A stretch of DNA of 64,000 bases from an uncultured Lachnospiraceae bacterium (GTDB lineage: Bacteria > Bacillota > Clostridia > Lachnospirales > Lachnospiraceae). The first letter of the stretch is position 1. Each line of letters begins with the position of its first letter. Shown one piece after another: positions 28,156 to 35,253 of the stretch. The notes beneath the pieces were generated by a model. The model searched no databases, was not told the origin of the DNA, and saw only the letters and a list, made by a program, of their open reading frames with translations. The DNA lies in contig CAKRWT010000001.1 of NCBI GenBank assembly GCA_934418125.1, positions 147,647 through 211,646 of the forward strand, written 5' to 3'. The position numbers were made by a program, and so were the translations under genes.

Positions 28156-29907
28156 CTATCTTTCTCTGGTGGCTTTTCCGTTTTCCACCCGGTATACCAT
28201 GTCACACTTCTCAATCGTCTGCAGTCTGTGGGCAATGATAATCAACGTCTTTCTGCCGTGCAGCCGGTTGATGGAATCCATAATGGCTGCCTCCGTCTCG
28301 TTATCCAGGGCAGAAGTTGCCTCATCCAGTACCAGTACCTCCGGGTCTTCAAACAAAGCTCTGGCAATACCGATTCGTTGTCTCTGTCCACCGGAAATGC
28401 GGATTCCGCGCTCTCCGATACTGGTATCCAGTCCTTCCGGAAGTCCTCTGACGAATTCATCCAGCTGAGCCTCTTTCAAAGCCCGCCATACCTTTTCATC
28501 ATCAATTTCATCCTCCGCATACCCAAAAGCTACGTTCTTACGGATAGTAGAATCTATCATAAAAATCGTCTGCGGAATATAACCGATATTTTTCAGCCAG
28601 GATTCATAATGCTCCCTGACCTCCACACCATCTGCCAAAATTCTTCCGCTCTCAATCTGTAAAAGTCCCAGTAAAATATCTACAATGGTGGTCTTTCCGG
28701 CACCTGAGGTTCCCACGATTCCAACAGAATTGCCAACCGGAATTACCATATCCGCATGGTCGAAAATCAATACATCCGTGTGCGGGTACTTATAGGTAAT
28801 ATCCTGCAGGGAAATCTCTTTCTTAATCTCTAATTTCTCTACTTCCTTCTTCTGTAAATAATCCTCTGCCGCATAGCTTACCTTTTTGTCATGAATCTCT
28901 TCCTGCAGATTATCGCTTACCCCCATAAAGAACGGCTCAAAATAGGAAATGGAAGTCTGGTAATTATTGATACGGTTTACACTGGGAAGCAGACGCATTG
29001 CCGCCATGGCAAGTGCTGAAAGCTGCGGCAGCAATTCTGTTACCTGGGCTCCCCGTAAAATGATAACAATAAAATAGCTGATCATACCCGCAATACACAC
29101 CGTTTCAATCAACAGCCGTGGAGTTGCGTTGTAAATATTATACTTTTGTACGGAATTGACATAGCCTGCTCCGCACTTTGCATACTCATTGATAAAGTAG
29201 TTCTCTTTGTTGGCAATCTTAATCTCTTTGATTCCCATAACGGACTGCTCAATCCACTTATAAAGTCCGCTGTAATAATCCTGGTTGTCCTGTCCTGCCC
29301 GCACCATAATCGGCTTTAATACCTTCTTAATGAGGAACAGCAACGCCACCATCAGCACCGCTACCATAATAATCATCTGGGCGTCAATGGCAAGCAGTAC
29401 GCCAACCAGACAGGCAAAAACGATACATTCGCTGCACAACTGTAAGCAGCTTAAAATCAGACCATACATATTGTTTACATCGGAAGTAATATTCCGCTGA
29501 ATCACGGACGTATCCGCGTTCAGATAATATTCATAAGGTCTTTGCATGAAGTTAATCATCATTCTTCTGGAGGTGGCAAACTGGTTGGTATATACGAAGC
29601 GAAGCTGCACCTTCTGCTGGAAGAACAGATACACATTCTTTAAAACGATAATTCCCACAAATGCCACCAGCATGACCACTGCAAACTGGGTCGTATTCTC
29701 CAGCCCCAGTGCATCATATATGGCAGAAAGATATTTATTCCGCTCCACCTGTACCGGGTCGATTACCACAGTAATAATAGGTACCAGCATGGTAACGCCA
29801 AGACTTTCCAACACGCCTCCCACAAGCATCATCAGCACAATCCAAACCATGGAACGCTTCTGCTTTCTGTCTAACAACAGATTCATTTTCTTTATTATTT
29901 TAAGCAT
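28156..29907 (-). CDS. pglK: ABC exporter, PglK-like lipid-linked oligosaccharide flippase
   Basis: A 583-residue half-size ABC transporter. It has six N-terminal membrane helices (about 20-320), then an ATPase domain with Walker A GTSGAGKT at 399-406, signature SGGQRQR, Walker B LVLDEATSALD and the switch His in IIAHR. With pglF, pglE, pglC and pglA downstream, the natural role is ATP-driven flipping of the undecaprenyl-PP-oligosaccharide, as for PglK. No MOP-type Wzx flippase is in the window. It is the first gene of the 30-kb series, with a promoter at 29951-29979 and AAGGA before the ATG. Confidence 0.85.
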   Translation of the reverse strand: MLKIIKKMNLLLDRKQKRSMVWIVLMMLVGGVLESLGVTMLVPIITVVIDPVQVERNKYLSAIYDALGLENTTQFAVVMLVAFVGIIVLKNVYLFFQQKVQLRFVYTNQFATSRRMMINFMQRPYEYYLNADTSVIQRNITSDVNNMYGLILSCLQLCSECIVFACLVGVLLAIDAQMIIMVAVLMVALLFLIKKVLKPIMVRAGQDNQDYYSGLYKWIEQSVMGIKEIKIANKENYFINEYAKCGAGYVNSVQKYNIYNATPRLLIETVCIAGMISYFIVIILRGAQVTELLPQLSALAMAAMRLLPSVNRINNYQTSISYFEPFFMGVSDNLQEEIHDKKVSYAAEDYLQKKEVEKLEIKKEISLQDITYKYPHTDVLIFDHADMVIPVGNSVGIVGTSGAGKTTIVDILLGLLQIESGRILADGVEVREHYESWLKNIGYIPQTIFMIDSTIRKNVAFGYAEDEIDDEKVWRALKEAQLDEFVRGLPEGLDTSIGERGIRISGGQRQRIGIARALFEDPEVLVLDEATSALDNETEAAIMDSINRLHGRKTLIIIAHRLQTIEKCDMVYRVENGKATRER

Positions 29908-29950
29908 TGTCCAATTCCTTCATCTTACTTTTTGATAACCATAATGTTTG

Positions 29951-29979
29951 ATTGTACCATATTCCACACGGTCGCGCAA
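29951..29979 (-). promoter_or_regulatory. Promoter of the pglK-led series
   Basis: On the minus strand a TTGCGC (-35, plus coordinates 29974-29979) and a TACAAT (-10, 29951-29956) are 17 bases apart, with an extended TG before the -10. The distance to the pglK start at 29907 is about 43 bases. No equally good promoter was seen further down the series to position 1. Confidence 0.55.
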
Positions 29980-29997
29980 ATATGCCTTTCTCCGGCT

Positions 29998-31071
29998 CTA
30001 TATCTGCTCATTCTGCCTGTGCAGTGCCGGTTCCTCATACCGGTCTAAGAAATCTTCTCCTAAGAACAATACCTCTTTGGCAAACTGAATGCCCCCGGGC
30101 ACGGTCAGTACAGAAATTACCCTGTCAAAAGTTAAATCAGGAATAAAGTTCAGGATTTCCATCGGGAACTTACCACTTAATACGATATACCGGGAAAACT
30201 CTTTCCGGTAATCCAGCACATCCCTTGGGTGGGGTTTAATCAATATCTGTGCCTGTTCCCCATCGATTACACCATATTCTTTGATAATATCTGTAAAAAT
30301 CTGCTTCCGCACTTCCAAATCACACAACGGCTCCGACAGCACCAGTACCTTCTTCTCTGCACCCAGGCGCAGCTGCTCTAATAAGCCATCCAGATTCTCG
30401 ATAAACAGATGAATCAGAATATCCTTGTCCTCTCTGGTCAGCCGCTCTACCAGCGGAGCTCTTGGTACTTCCACATATTTCTTACAGGGATATGGCACCA
30501 CGCTTTTATCATTAATCTCCATATCCAGACAATATTTCCCATAACCATTCTGGATAAAAATCAGATTTCTGGCAGCCATCCACGCTTTCAGACCAAAATG
30601 CCCCCGGTTATCATAGCGGGCTGTATCATAATACTGAATACAATTCAGTCCATCTTCCACCGCATGATAATAAATTTTCTTATAACTGAGATAATAACCG
30701 ATAGGGTCAGAATCACAGAATACATAGATGTCCTGATACTGTCTGAAATCTACCGGTACATAGGCTTCCTCCAGCCGGCCAAACAGCTTCGTATATTTCA
30801 TCCGGGACAGCATATTACGTACCAGATTCCCTTTATCGGTATGATACTGCATCAGTTCCGGGAAAAAGGTATCCTCCTTCTCCTCAAACAGAACCACCTC
30901 TTCAAACAGAGGGCATAAATCTGCCCGTTCCTTCAGATTACCAAAATCATTAGACATGGTGCTTAACACCAGTGTGGCCTTTCCTTTTCTTTCCTGCGGC
31001 AGTGCCAGCTCCTTCAGGCAGGCAACATACACATGATAGTAGGTATGGCATACATAAATTCGTTCCTTCAT
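29998..31071 (-). CDS. GT52-like nonulosonate (sialyl/pseudaminyl) transferase
   Basis: A 357-residue protein beginning MKERIYVCHTYYHVYVA. It has VLSTMSNDFGNL, then a VFCDSDP segment, and near residue 275 the KPHPRD block. The HP motif of bacterial sialyltransferases (GT52/GT38/GT80) binds CMP-nonulosonate. The adjacent Pse genes provide CMP-pseudaminic acid, so pseudaminyl transfer is inferred. The open frame runs upstream to 31104, but the ATG at 31071 lies directly before the conserved opening. It stands alone, divergent from the decarboxylase gene and 90 bases before pglK. Confidence 0.65.
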   Translation of the reverse strand: MKERIYVCHTYYHVYVACLKELALPQERKGKATLVLSTMSNDFGNLKERADLCPLFEEVVLFEEKEDTFFPELMQYHTDKGNLVRNMLSRMKYTKLFGRLEEAYVPVDFRQYQDIYVFCDSDPIGYYLSYKKIYYHAVEDGLNCIQYYDTARYDNRGHFGLKAWMAARNLIFIQNGYGKYCLDMEINDKSVVPYPCKKYVEVPRAPLVERLTREDKDILIHLFIENLDGLLEQLRLGAEKKVLVLSEPLCDLEVRKQIFTDIIKEYGVIDGEQAQILIKPHPRDVLDYRKEFSRYIVLSGKFPMEILNFIPDLTFDRVISVLTVPGGIQFAKEVLFLGEDFLDRYEEPALHRQNEQI

Positions 31072-31149
31072 CTTCCACTCTTTCCCAACCAACACTGTCC
31101 ACAAAGCGGCACCTTGGTACTTTGCCGCCTCTTTGCGTCCAGACTTGTT

Positions 31150-31189
31150 ACCCGGTCAATTGCATTTTAACCCGGTACAGTTGTATAAT
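31150..31189 (+). promoter_or_regulatory. Promoter of the decarboxylase/ATP-grasp unit with twin ACCCGGT sites
   Basis: On the plus strand TTGCAT (31160-31165) and TATAAT (31184-31189) are 18 bases apart. Two direct copies of ACCCGGT (31150-31156 and 31170-31176) start exactly 20 bases apart, one upstream of the -35 and one in the spacer. This is compatible with a regulator binding two sites on the same DNA face. The start codon is 54 bases past the -10. No clear minus-strand promoter for the divergent GT52 gene was found. Confidence 0.5.
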
Positions 31190-31242
31190 AACGCAAAATA
31201 GCGTAATATGAAAGCAAGATTTTAAAGAAGCAGAGGTATCTC

Positions 31243-32451
31243 ATGGACACACAATTACAAACGCCTTATTTCGTTATCGATGAGCCTGTCTTACAGCGTT
31301 ATTATGATATGCTGACAGACTCCTTACAGCAAAACTGGGGTAATTATCTGGTCGGCTATTCCTTCAAGACCAACTCGCTTCCCTGGCTGGTTTCCTTTGT
31401 AAAAGGAAAGGGCGCCTACGCGGAAGTCGTATCCGAGGATGAATACAGCCTTGCAAAATATCTTGGTTTTACCGACCGGGAAATTGTATACAATGGTCCT
31501 TATAAGGGAGAAGCCTCTTTCCGGGCAGTTCTTCTGGCAGGAGGCTACGTTAATCTGGATTCCAGGCAGGAATTACAATGGCTTTCCCATCTGGCGGCAG
31601 AATATCCCGATACAGCTTTCCAGGTTGGTATCCGTGCCAACTTTAACTTAGAGCAGATGTGCCCCGGGGAAACCACCATGGGGGAAGTCAGCGGACGGTT
31701 TGGTTTCTGTTATGAAACCGGCAAATTCGCCCAGGCGGTAGCCACTATCCGCAATCTTCCCAACGTGAAAATCGCAGGACTTCACTTACATTCCAGCAGC
31801 AAGTCCCGCAGCGTAAACATCTTCCGTTCCATCGCCCGGATGGCATGCCAGTTACAGGAAGAATTCCAGTTTTCCTTAGACTATGTGGATTTAGGCGGCG
31901 GTTACTGCGGCGGTATGGAGGGCAGACCGGAATATCCGGATTATTTCCCTGTGGTTGCCAGCGAGCTTTCCCGCTGCTTTACTCCGGATAAGACAAAAAT
32001 TATTGTGGAACCGGGCATTTCCCTGATTTCCAAATGCACCACCTTTGTAACCAGTGTTTTTGACACAAGGGATATCAAGGGGACACGCTATGTGATGACC
32101 GATGGCAGCCGTTTTAATATCGACCCTACCATGATTAAGTCCTCCCATCTGTTCCATCTGCAATACAAAGACAGTGCCGACAACCGCCCAGTGATGGACA
32201 GCCAGGTTATCAGTGGTTTTACCTGTATGGAGGTAGACCGGCTCTTTACCCATAAGAATCAGCCGGAACTTATCCCCGGTGACCGCATTATCTATGAAAA
32301 CGTAGGCGGCTATACCATGAGCTTAAACCCTCTTTTTATCCAGTATTTTCCGGCTGTTTATGTTAAGAATCAGGTGGAAATGAAACTGGTTCGTCAGAAA
32401 TGGACGCCTGTAGAATATGTGCAGGGTTCTGTAAACTATCAGAACGAGTAG
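31243..32451 (+). CDS. Fold-type III PLP-dependent amino-acid decarboxylase
   Basis: A 402-residue protein of the ornithine/diaminopimelate decarboxylase (LysA/BtrK-like) family. It has the Schiff-base lysine K42 in GYSFKTN, LHLHSSS with H183, the glycine loop DLGGG at 216-220, EPG at 256-258, a CMEVDRL block where the family has its active-site Cys and Asp, and GGYTMSLNP near the C-terminus. Substrate specificity cannot be read. It is followed after 12 bases by an ATP-grasp gene, and the two form a plus-strand unit within a minus-strand locus. The BtrK/BtrJ pair of butirosin synthesis combines the same two enzyme classes. Confidence 0.82.
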   Translation: MDTQLQTPYFVIDEPVLQRYYDMLTDSLQQNWGNYLVGYSFKTNSLPWLVSFVKGKGAYAEVVSEDEYSLAKYLGFTDREIVYNGPYKGEASFRAVLLAGGYVNLDSRQELQWLSHLAAEYPDTAFQVGIRANFNLEQMCPGETTMGEVSGRFGFCYETGKFAQAVATIRNLPNVKIAGLHLHSSSKSRSVNIFRSIARMACQLQEEFQFSLDYVDLGGGYCGGMEGRPEYPDYFPVVASELSRCFTPDKTKIIVEPGISLISKCTTFVTSVFDTRDIKGTRYVMTDGSRFNIDPTMIKSSHLFHLQYKDSADNRPVMDSQVISGFTCMEVDRLFTHKNQPELIPGDRIIYENVGGYTMSLNPLFIQYFPAVYVKNQVEMKLVRQKWTPVEYVQGSVNYQNE

Positions 32452-32463
32452 AAAGGAATTCCT

Positions 32464-33429
32464 ATGAATCTTTTAATTTTAAGCTGTGGCACAAGAAATC
32501 TGCTGGTCCGTTACTTCAAAAACCGGGAAAATGGTTTTGACAAAGTCGTTGGCACCGATTGCAGCGTATATGCGCCCGCTTTATATGAGACAGATGCCCA
32601 TTATATTGTCCCGCGCATGACCGAGCCAGGGTATCTGGACACCATCTTAACCATCTGTAAGAAAGAAGACATTCAGGCAGTCCTTCCCTTGCAGGAAGAC
32701 GAGCTGTATCTGATTGCCACCCACAGGGAATTATTCACCCAGGCAGGCATTACCCCTATTGTATCGGCTGCCAGGGCAGTGGATTTATGCCGGGATAAAT
32801 ACGCCTTTTACCAGCACCTGTCAGCCAACAACCTGCCGGCGCTCACAAGCTGTGACAGCTTCCAGGCTTTCCAGAAGGCACAAAAAGCCGGTACCATGAA
32901 GCTTCCGGTTTTCCTAAAACCTACCAGAGGCTGTGGCAGTGTGGGCATTCAGAAGGTTTCCCATTTAGAATTACTGGAAACCCTCTGTAAATATGCGGAC
33001 GAACCTTATCTGATTCAGAATTATGCGGATGGGGAAGAATTTGGCGCAGATATTTATGTGGATTTGCTTTCCCGCAAGCCTATCACTATCTTCGTGAAAA
33101 AGAAGCTTCGCATGCGTGCCGGAGAAACGGAGAAATCTATCTCCTACCGGGATGAAGCCCTGTTTGCCCTGATAGAAAAGACGGTTGCCACACTGGATTT
33201 GTGTGGTCCTATTGATATGGATATTTTCCAGATAGATGGTACCTTCTATATTTCCGAAATCAATCCCCGCTTCGGTGGCGGTTATCCTCATGCTTACGGC
33301 TGTGGCATCAACTTTCCAAAGCTTCTTGCCAACAACCTTGCAGGCAGGGAGAATCCAGACACCATCGGTTCTTATGAAGCGGATTTATGTATGTTAAAAT
33401 ATACGGATTTAATCGTTGGGAGATTCTAA
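32464..33429 (+). CDS. ATP-grasp ligase, second paralogue, partner of the decarboxylase
   Basis: A 321-residue ATP-grasp protein with TDCSVYAPA at residues 31-39, the ATP lysine in LKPTRGCGS (K152), KKKLRMRAGET and SEINPRFGGGYPHAY. It matches the protein at 11180-12163 almost without gaps through the first 160 residues, and through the C-terminal metal site. It should join a carboxylate to an amine or thiol. It lies beside pseI, pseF and pseG, where the PseH acetyltransferase would be expected. Its stop overlaps the pseI stop head-on (CTAA, 33426-33429). AGAAAGGAATT precedes the ATG. Confidence 0.8.
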   Translation: MNLLILSCGTRNLLVRYFKNRENGFDKVVGTDCSVYAPALYETDAHYIVPRMTEPGYLDTILTICKKEDIQAVLPLQEDELYLIATHRELFTQAGITPIVSAARAVDLCRDKYAFYQHLSANNLPALTSCDSFQAFQKAQKAGTMKLPVFLKPTRGCGSVGIQKVSHLELLETLCKYADEPYLIQNYADGEEFGADIYVDLLSRKPITIFVKKKLRMRAGETEKSISYRDEALFALIEKTVATLDLCGPIDMDIFQIDGTFYISEINPRFGGGYPHAYGCGINFPKLLANNLAGRENPDTIGSYEADLCMLKYTDLIVGRF

Positions 33430-33437
33430 TCTCCCAA
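33416..33437. terminator. Perfect inverted repeat across two convergent stop codons
   Basis: TTGGGAGATT (33416-33425) and AATCTCCCAA (33428-33437) are perfect inverted copies two bases apart. They enclose the overlapping stop codons of the ATP-grasp gene (plus) and pseI (minus). The RNA hairpin would serve both strands. There is no T run on either side, so it may be a weak bidirectional terminator, an mRNA 3'-end stabiliser or a protein site. Confidence 0.45.
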
Positions 33438-34478
33438 CAGTTCCCAGCTAAGGGGTGTTCCCTTCTCTATATTCTTCTGCGCGTGCTTTCCCAATACTTC
33501 TTCATAATACATAGTATGAAGCCCGGCATTTGGCCGGATAGAACGCACATTTTCCGGGGTTATCACTTCTCCCGCCTGAATATCCTTTACTACGAATAAG
33601 GAACGGGAGCCGCTGTGCTCCTTTTTTTGCTTCTCTGTCAACTCATACCTGGTATTTCCCAGAGCCTTCTCCAGTATCCGGATATGGTCTACCATCTCTT
33701 TAAATTCTTCCGGCTCCATGGAAAACGCCCCATCCGGACCACCATCTGCCCGGCGCAGTGTCAGATGCTTCTCCACCATTTTTACTCCCAGAGGAATAGC
33801 GCCTACCGGCACCACACTTCCCATGGAGTGGTCGGATAATCCCACCAGGCAGTCATAGGTCTTCGCCAGGGTGGGAATCATATTTAAGTTAATCTCCTCG
33901 TAAGGGGTCGGATAGGCAGAAACACACTTTAACAGCATGATTTCGTCGTTTCCTTCTTCCTTACATACCTGTAATGCCCTCTCAATATCCTCCGGATACG
34001 CTACCCCTGTGGCAAAGATTACCGGCTTATGCAGGGCTGCCACCTTTCTGATCAACGGAATATCATTGATTTCGTAGGAGGCAATTTTATATGCCGGCAT
34101 CTGGTGCTCTGTCATAAAATCCACCGAAGTGAAATCAAAGGGGGAGGAAAAACATTCCAGTCCCAGCCCTTCTGCAATCTCCTTTAACTTCGGCTGCCAT
34201 TCCCAGGGCGTATAAGCTTCCTGATATAACTTGTATTCTGTCATACCATCCCACAAGCCCCCATGAATCTGAAAATATTCATTGTCACAGTCCAGGGACA
34301 GGCTGTCCGCAGTATACGTCTGTAACTTGATGGCATCTGCCCCGGCTTCTTTTGCCGCATGGATGATTTCCACTGCCCGGTTAAAATCCTGTAAATGGTT
34401 TCCTGACATTTCCGCTACACAAAAACAGGGGGAATGTTCTCCGATGATTTTATTTCCAATCTTAAATTCTTTTTTCAT
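33426..34478 (-). CDS. pseI: Pseudaminic acid synthase, PseI
   Basis: A 350-residue NeuB-family synthase condensing phosphoenolpyruvate with the 2,4-diamino-altrose-type sugar released by PseG. PseI-specific stretches are AIKLQTYTADSLSL (residues about 50-63), GGLWDGMTEYKLYQEAYTPWEW, CFSSPF, AYKIASYEINDIPLI, GLSDHS and EKHLTL. The C-terminal SAF domain holds SIRPNAGLHTMYYEEVLGK. The NeuB-type QTH equivalent reads QTYT as in PseI. It starts in an ATGA overlap with pseF. Confidence 0.92.
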   Translation of the reverse strand: MKKEFKIGNKIIGEHSPCFCVAEMSGNHLQDFNRAVEIIHAAKEAGADAIKLQTYTADSLSLDCDNEYFQIHGGLWDGMTEYKLYQEAYTPWEWQPKLKEIAEGLGLECFSSPFDFTSVDFMTEHQMPAYKIASYEINDIPLIRKVAALHKPVIFATGVAYPEDIERALQVCKEEGNDEIMLLKCVSAYPTPYEEINLNMIPTLAKTYDCLVGLSDHSMGSVVPVGAIPLGVKMVEKHLTLRRADGGPDGAFSMEPEEFKEMVDHIRILEKALGNTRYELTEKQKKEHSGSRSLFVVKDIQAGEVITPENVRSIRPNAGLHTMYYEEVLGKHAQKNIEKGTPLSWELLGD

Positions 34479-35164
34479 TTTGCCACCATTTTCTGATATT
34501 TTAATTCTGCAATCTCCCAGTCATCGGGATTATCAATGTCCTGCACTTCCAGTTCGCTCATAATCATAGGCATCATGTGGGGCAGGTCCGTTGTCTTATA
34601 TTGTAAAAACAAATCCGTCTTGCAGCAATAGAACTGTCCACAGTCGTGATAGTAAGGCTCCAAATCCTGTGACCTGGTCTGGGCATATTCCGGCCATTTC
34701 ATGTGCAGTTCCCCTGCCTCATTCAACACCATGCAACGTTGCGGCGGAAAGGAAAAAGGCACCACTGGCATAACCGAATCTGCCTGTTCTAACAGCTTCA
34801 TTGCCTTTTGCAGCTTCTGTGCCGTTACAAAGGGCGCGGTAGGATACAGGCAACAGAAAGTGTCAAATGTCCTGCCCTGCTCTTCATACGCCTTCAGCAC
34901 TTCCAACAGTACATCATCGGTAGAAGCATAATCCCCTGCACTTTCCTGGCTGCGCATAAAAGGTACACTGGCACCTGCCTGTCTGGCAATCTGTGCAATT
35001 TCTTCATCCTCCGTGGACACCATTACCTCTTCAAACAGTCCTGACTGCAAGGCTGCCTCAATCGAGTAGGTAATAATAGGTTTCCCACAGAATAACTTTA
35101 CATTCTTTCTTGGAATTCGTTTACTGCCCCCACGGGCTGTTATAATTGCAATCGATGAACTCAT
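34475..35164 (-). CDS. pseF: Pseudaminic acid cytidylyltransferase, PseF
   Basis: A 229-residue nucleotidyltransferase activating the nonulosonate with CTP. The start reads MSSSIAIITARGGSKRIPRKN, with the CTP loop ARGGSKRIPRKN at residues 10-21. CCLYPTAPF, PFSFPPQR and YYHDCGQFY follow, the last two typical of PseF more than of NeuA. The frame is open upstream to 35233, but the ATG at 35162-35164 is right at the loop and has AAAGGG upstream. It leads a two-gene unit with pseI from the divergent promoter shared with pseG. Confidence 0.92.
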   Translation of the reverse strand: MSSSIAIITARGGSKRIPRKNVKLFCGKPIITYSIEAALQSGLFEEVMVSTEDEEIAQIARQAGASVPFMRSQESAGDYASTDDVLLEVLKAYEEQGRTFDTFCCLYPTAPFVTAQKLQKAMKLLEQADSVMPVVPFSFPPQRCMVLNEAGELHMKWPEYAQTRSQDLEPYYHDCGQFYCCKTDLFLQYKTTDLPHMMPMIMSELEVQDIDNPDDWEIAELKYQKMVAK

Positions 35165-35196
35165 ATCGTTCCCTTTCTTTTTCCCACCGGATACTT

Positions 35197-35236
35197 TATA
35201 ATCGATTATAGAGAATTTTAGCACGAAATACAATCA
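35197..35236 (-). promoter_or_regulatory. Promoter of pseF-pseI containing a palindromic -10
   Basis: On the minus strand TTGTAT (-35, about 35231-35233 and upstream bases) is followed after 17 bases by TATAAT (35205-35210). The -10 is half of the perfect 14-base palindrome TATAATCGATTATA at 35197-35210, so a TATAAT is also presented to the plus strand toward pseG. A plus-strand -35 is poor. Confidence 0.5.
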
Positions 35237-35253
35237 CTGGGAGTAAAATCAAC

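Noticed and set aside
28039-28662. Plus-strand open frame of about 200 codons opposite pglK
   Set aside because: It is antisense to conserved ATPase motifs and is a by-product of that gene's codon use.
31106-31128. GCGGCA...TGCCGC hairpin upstream of the GT52-like gene
   Set aside because: The stem is six pairs with no T run and no gene ends there; too weak to call a terminator or riboswitch.
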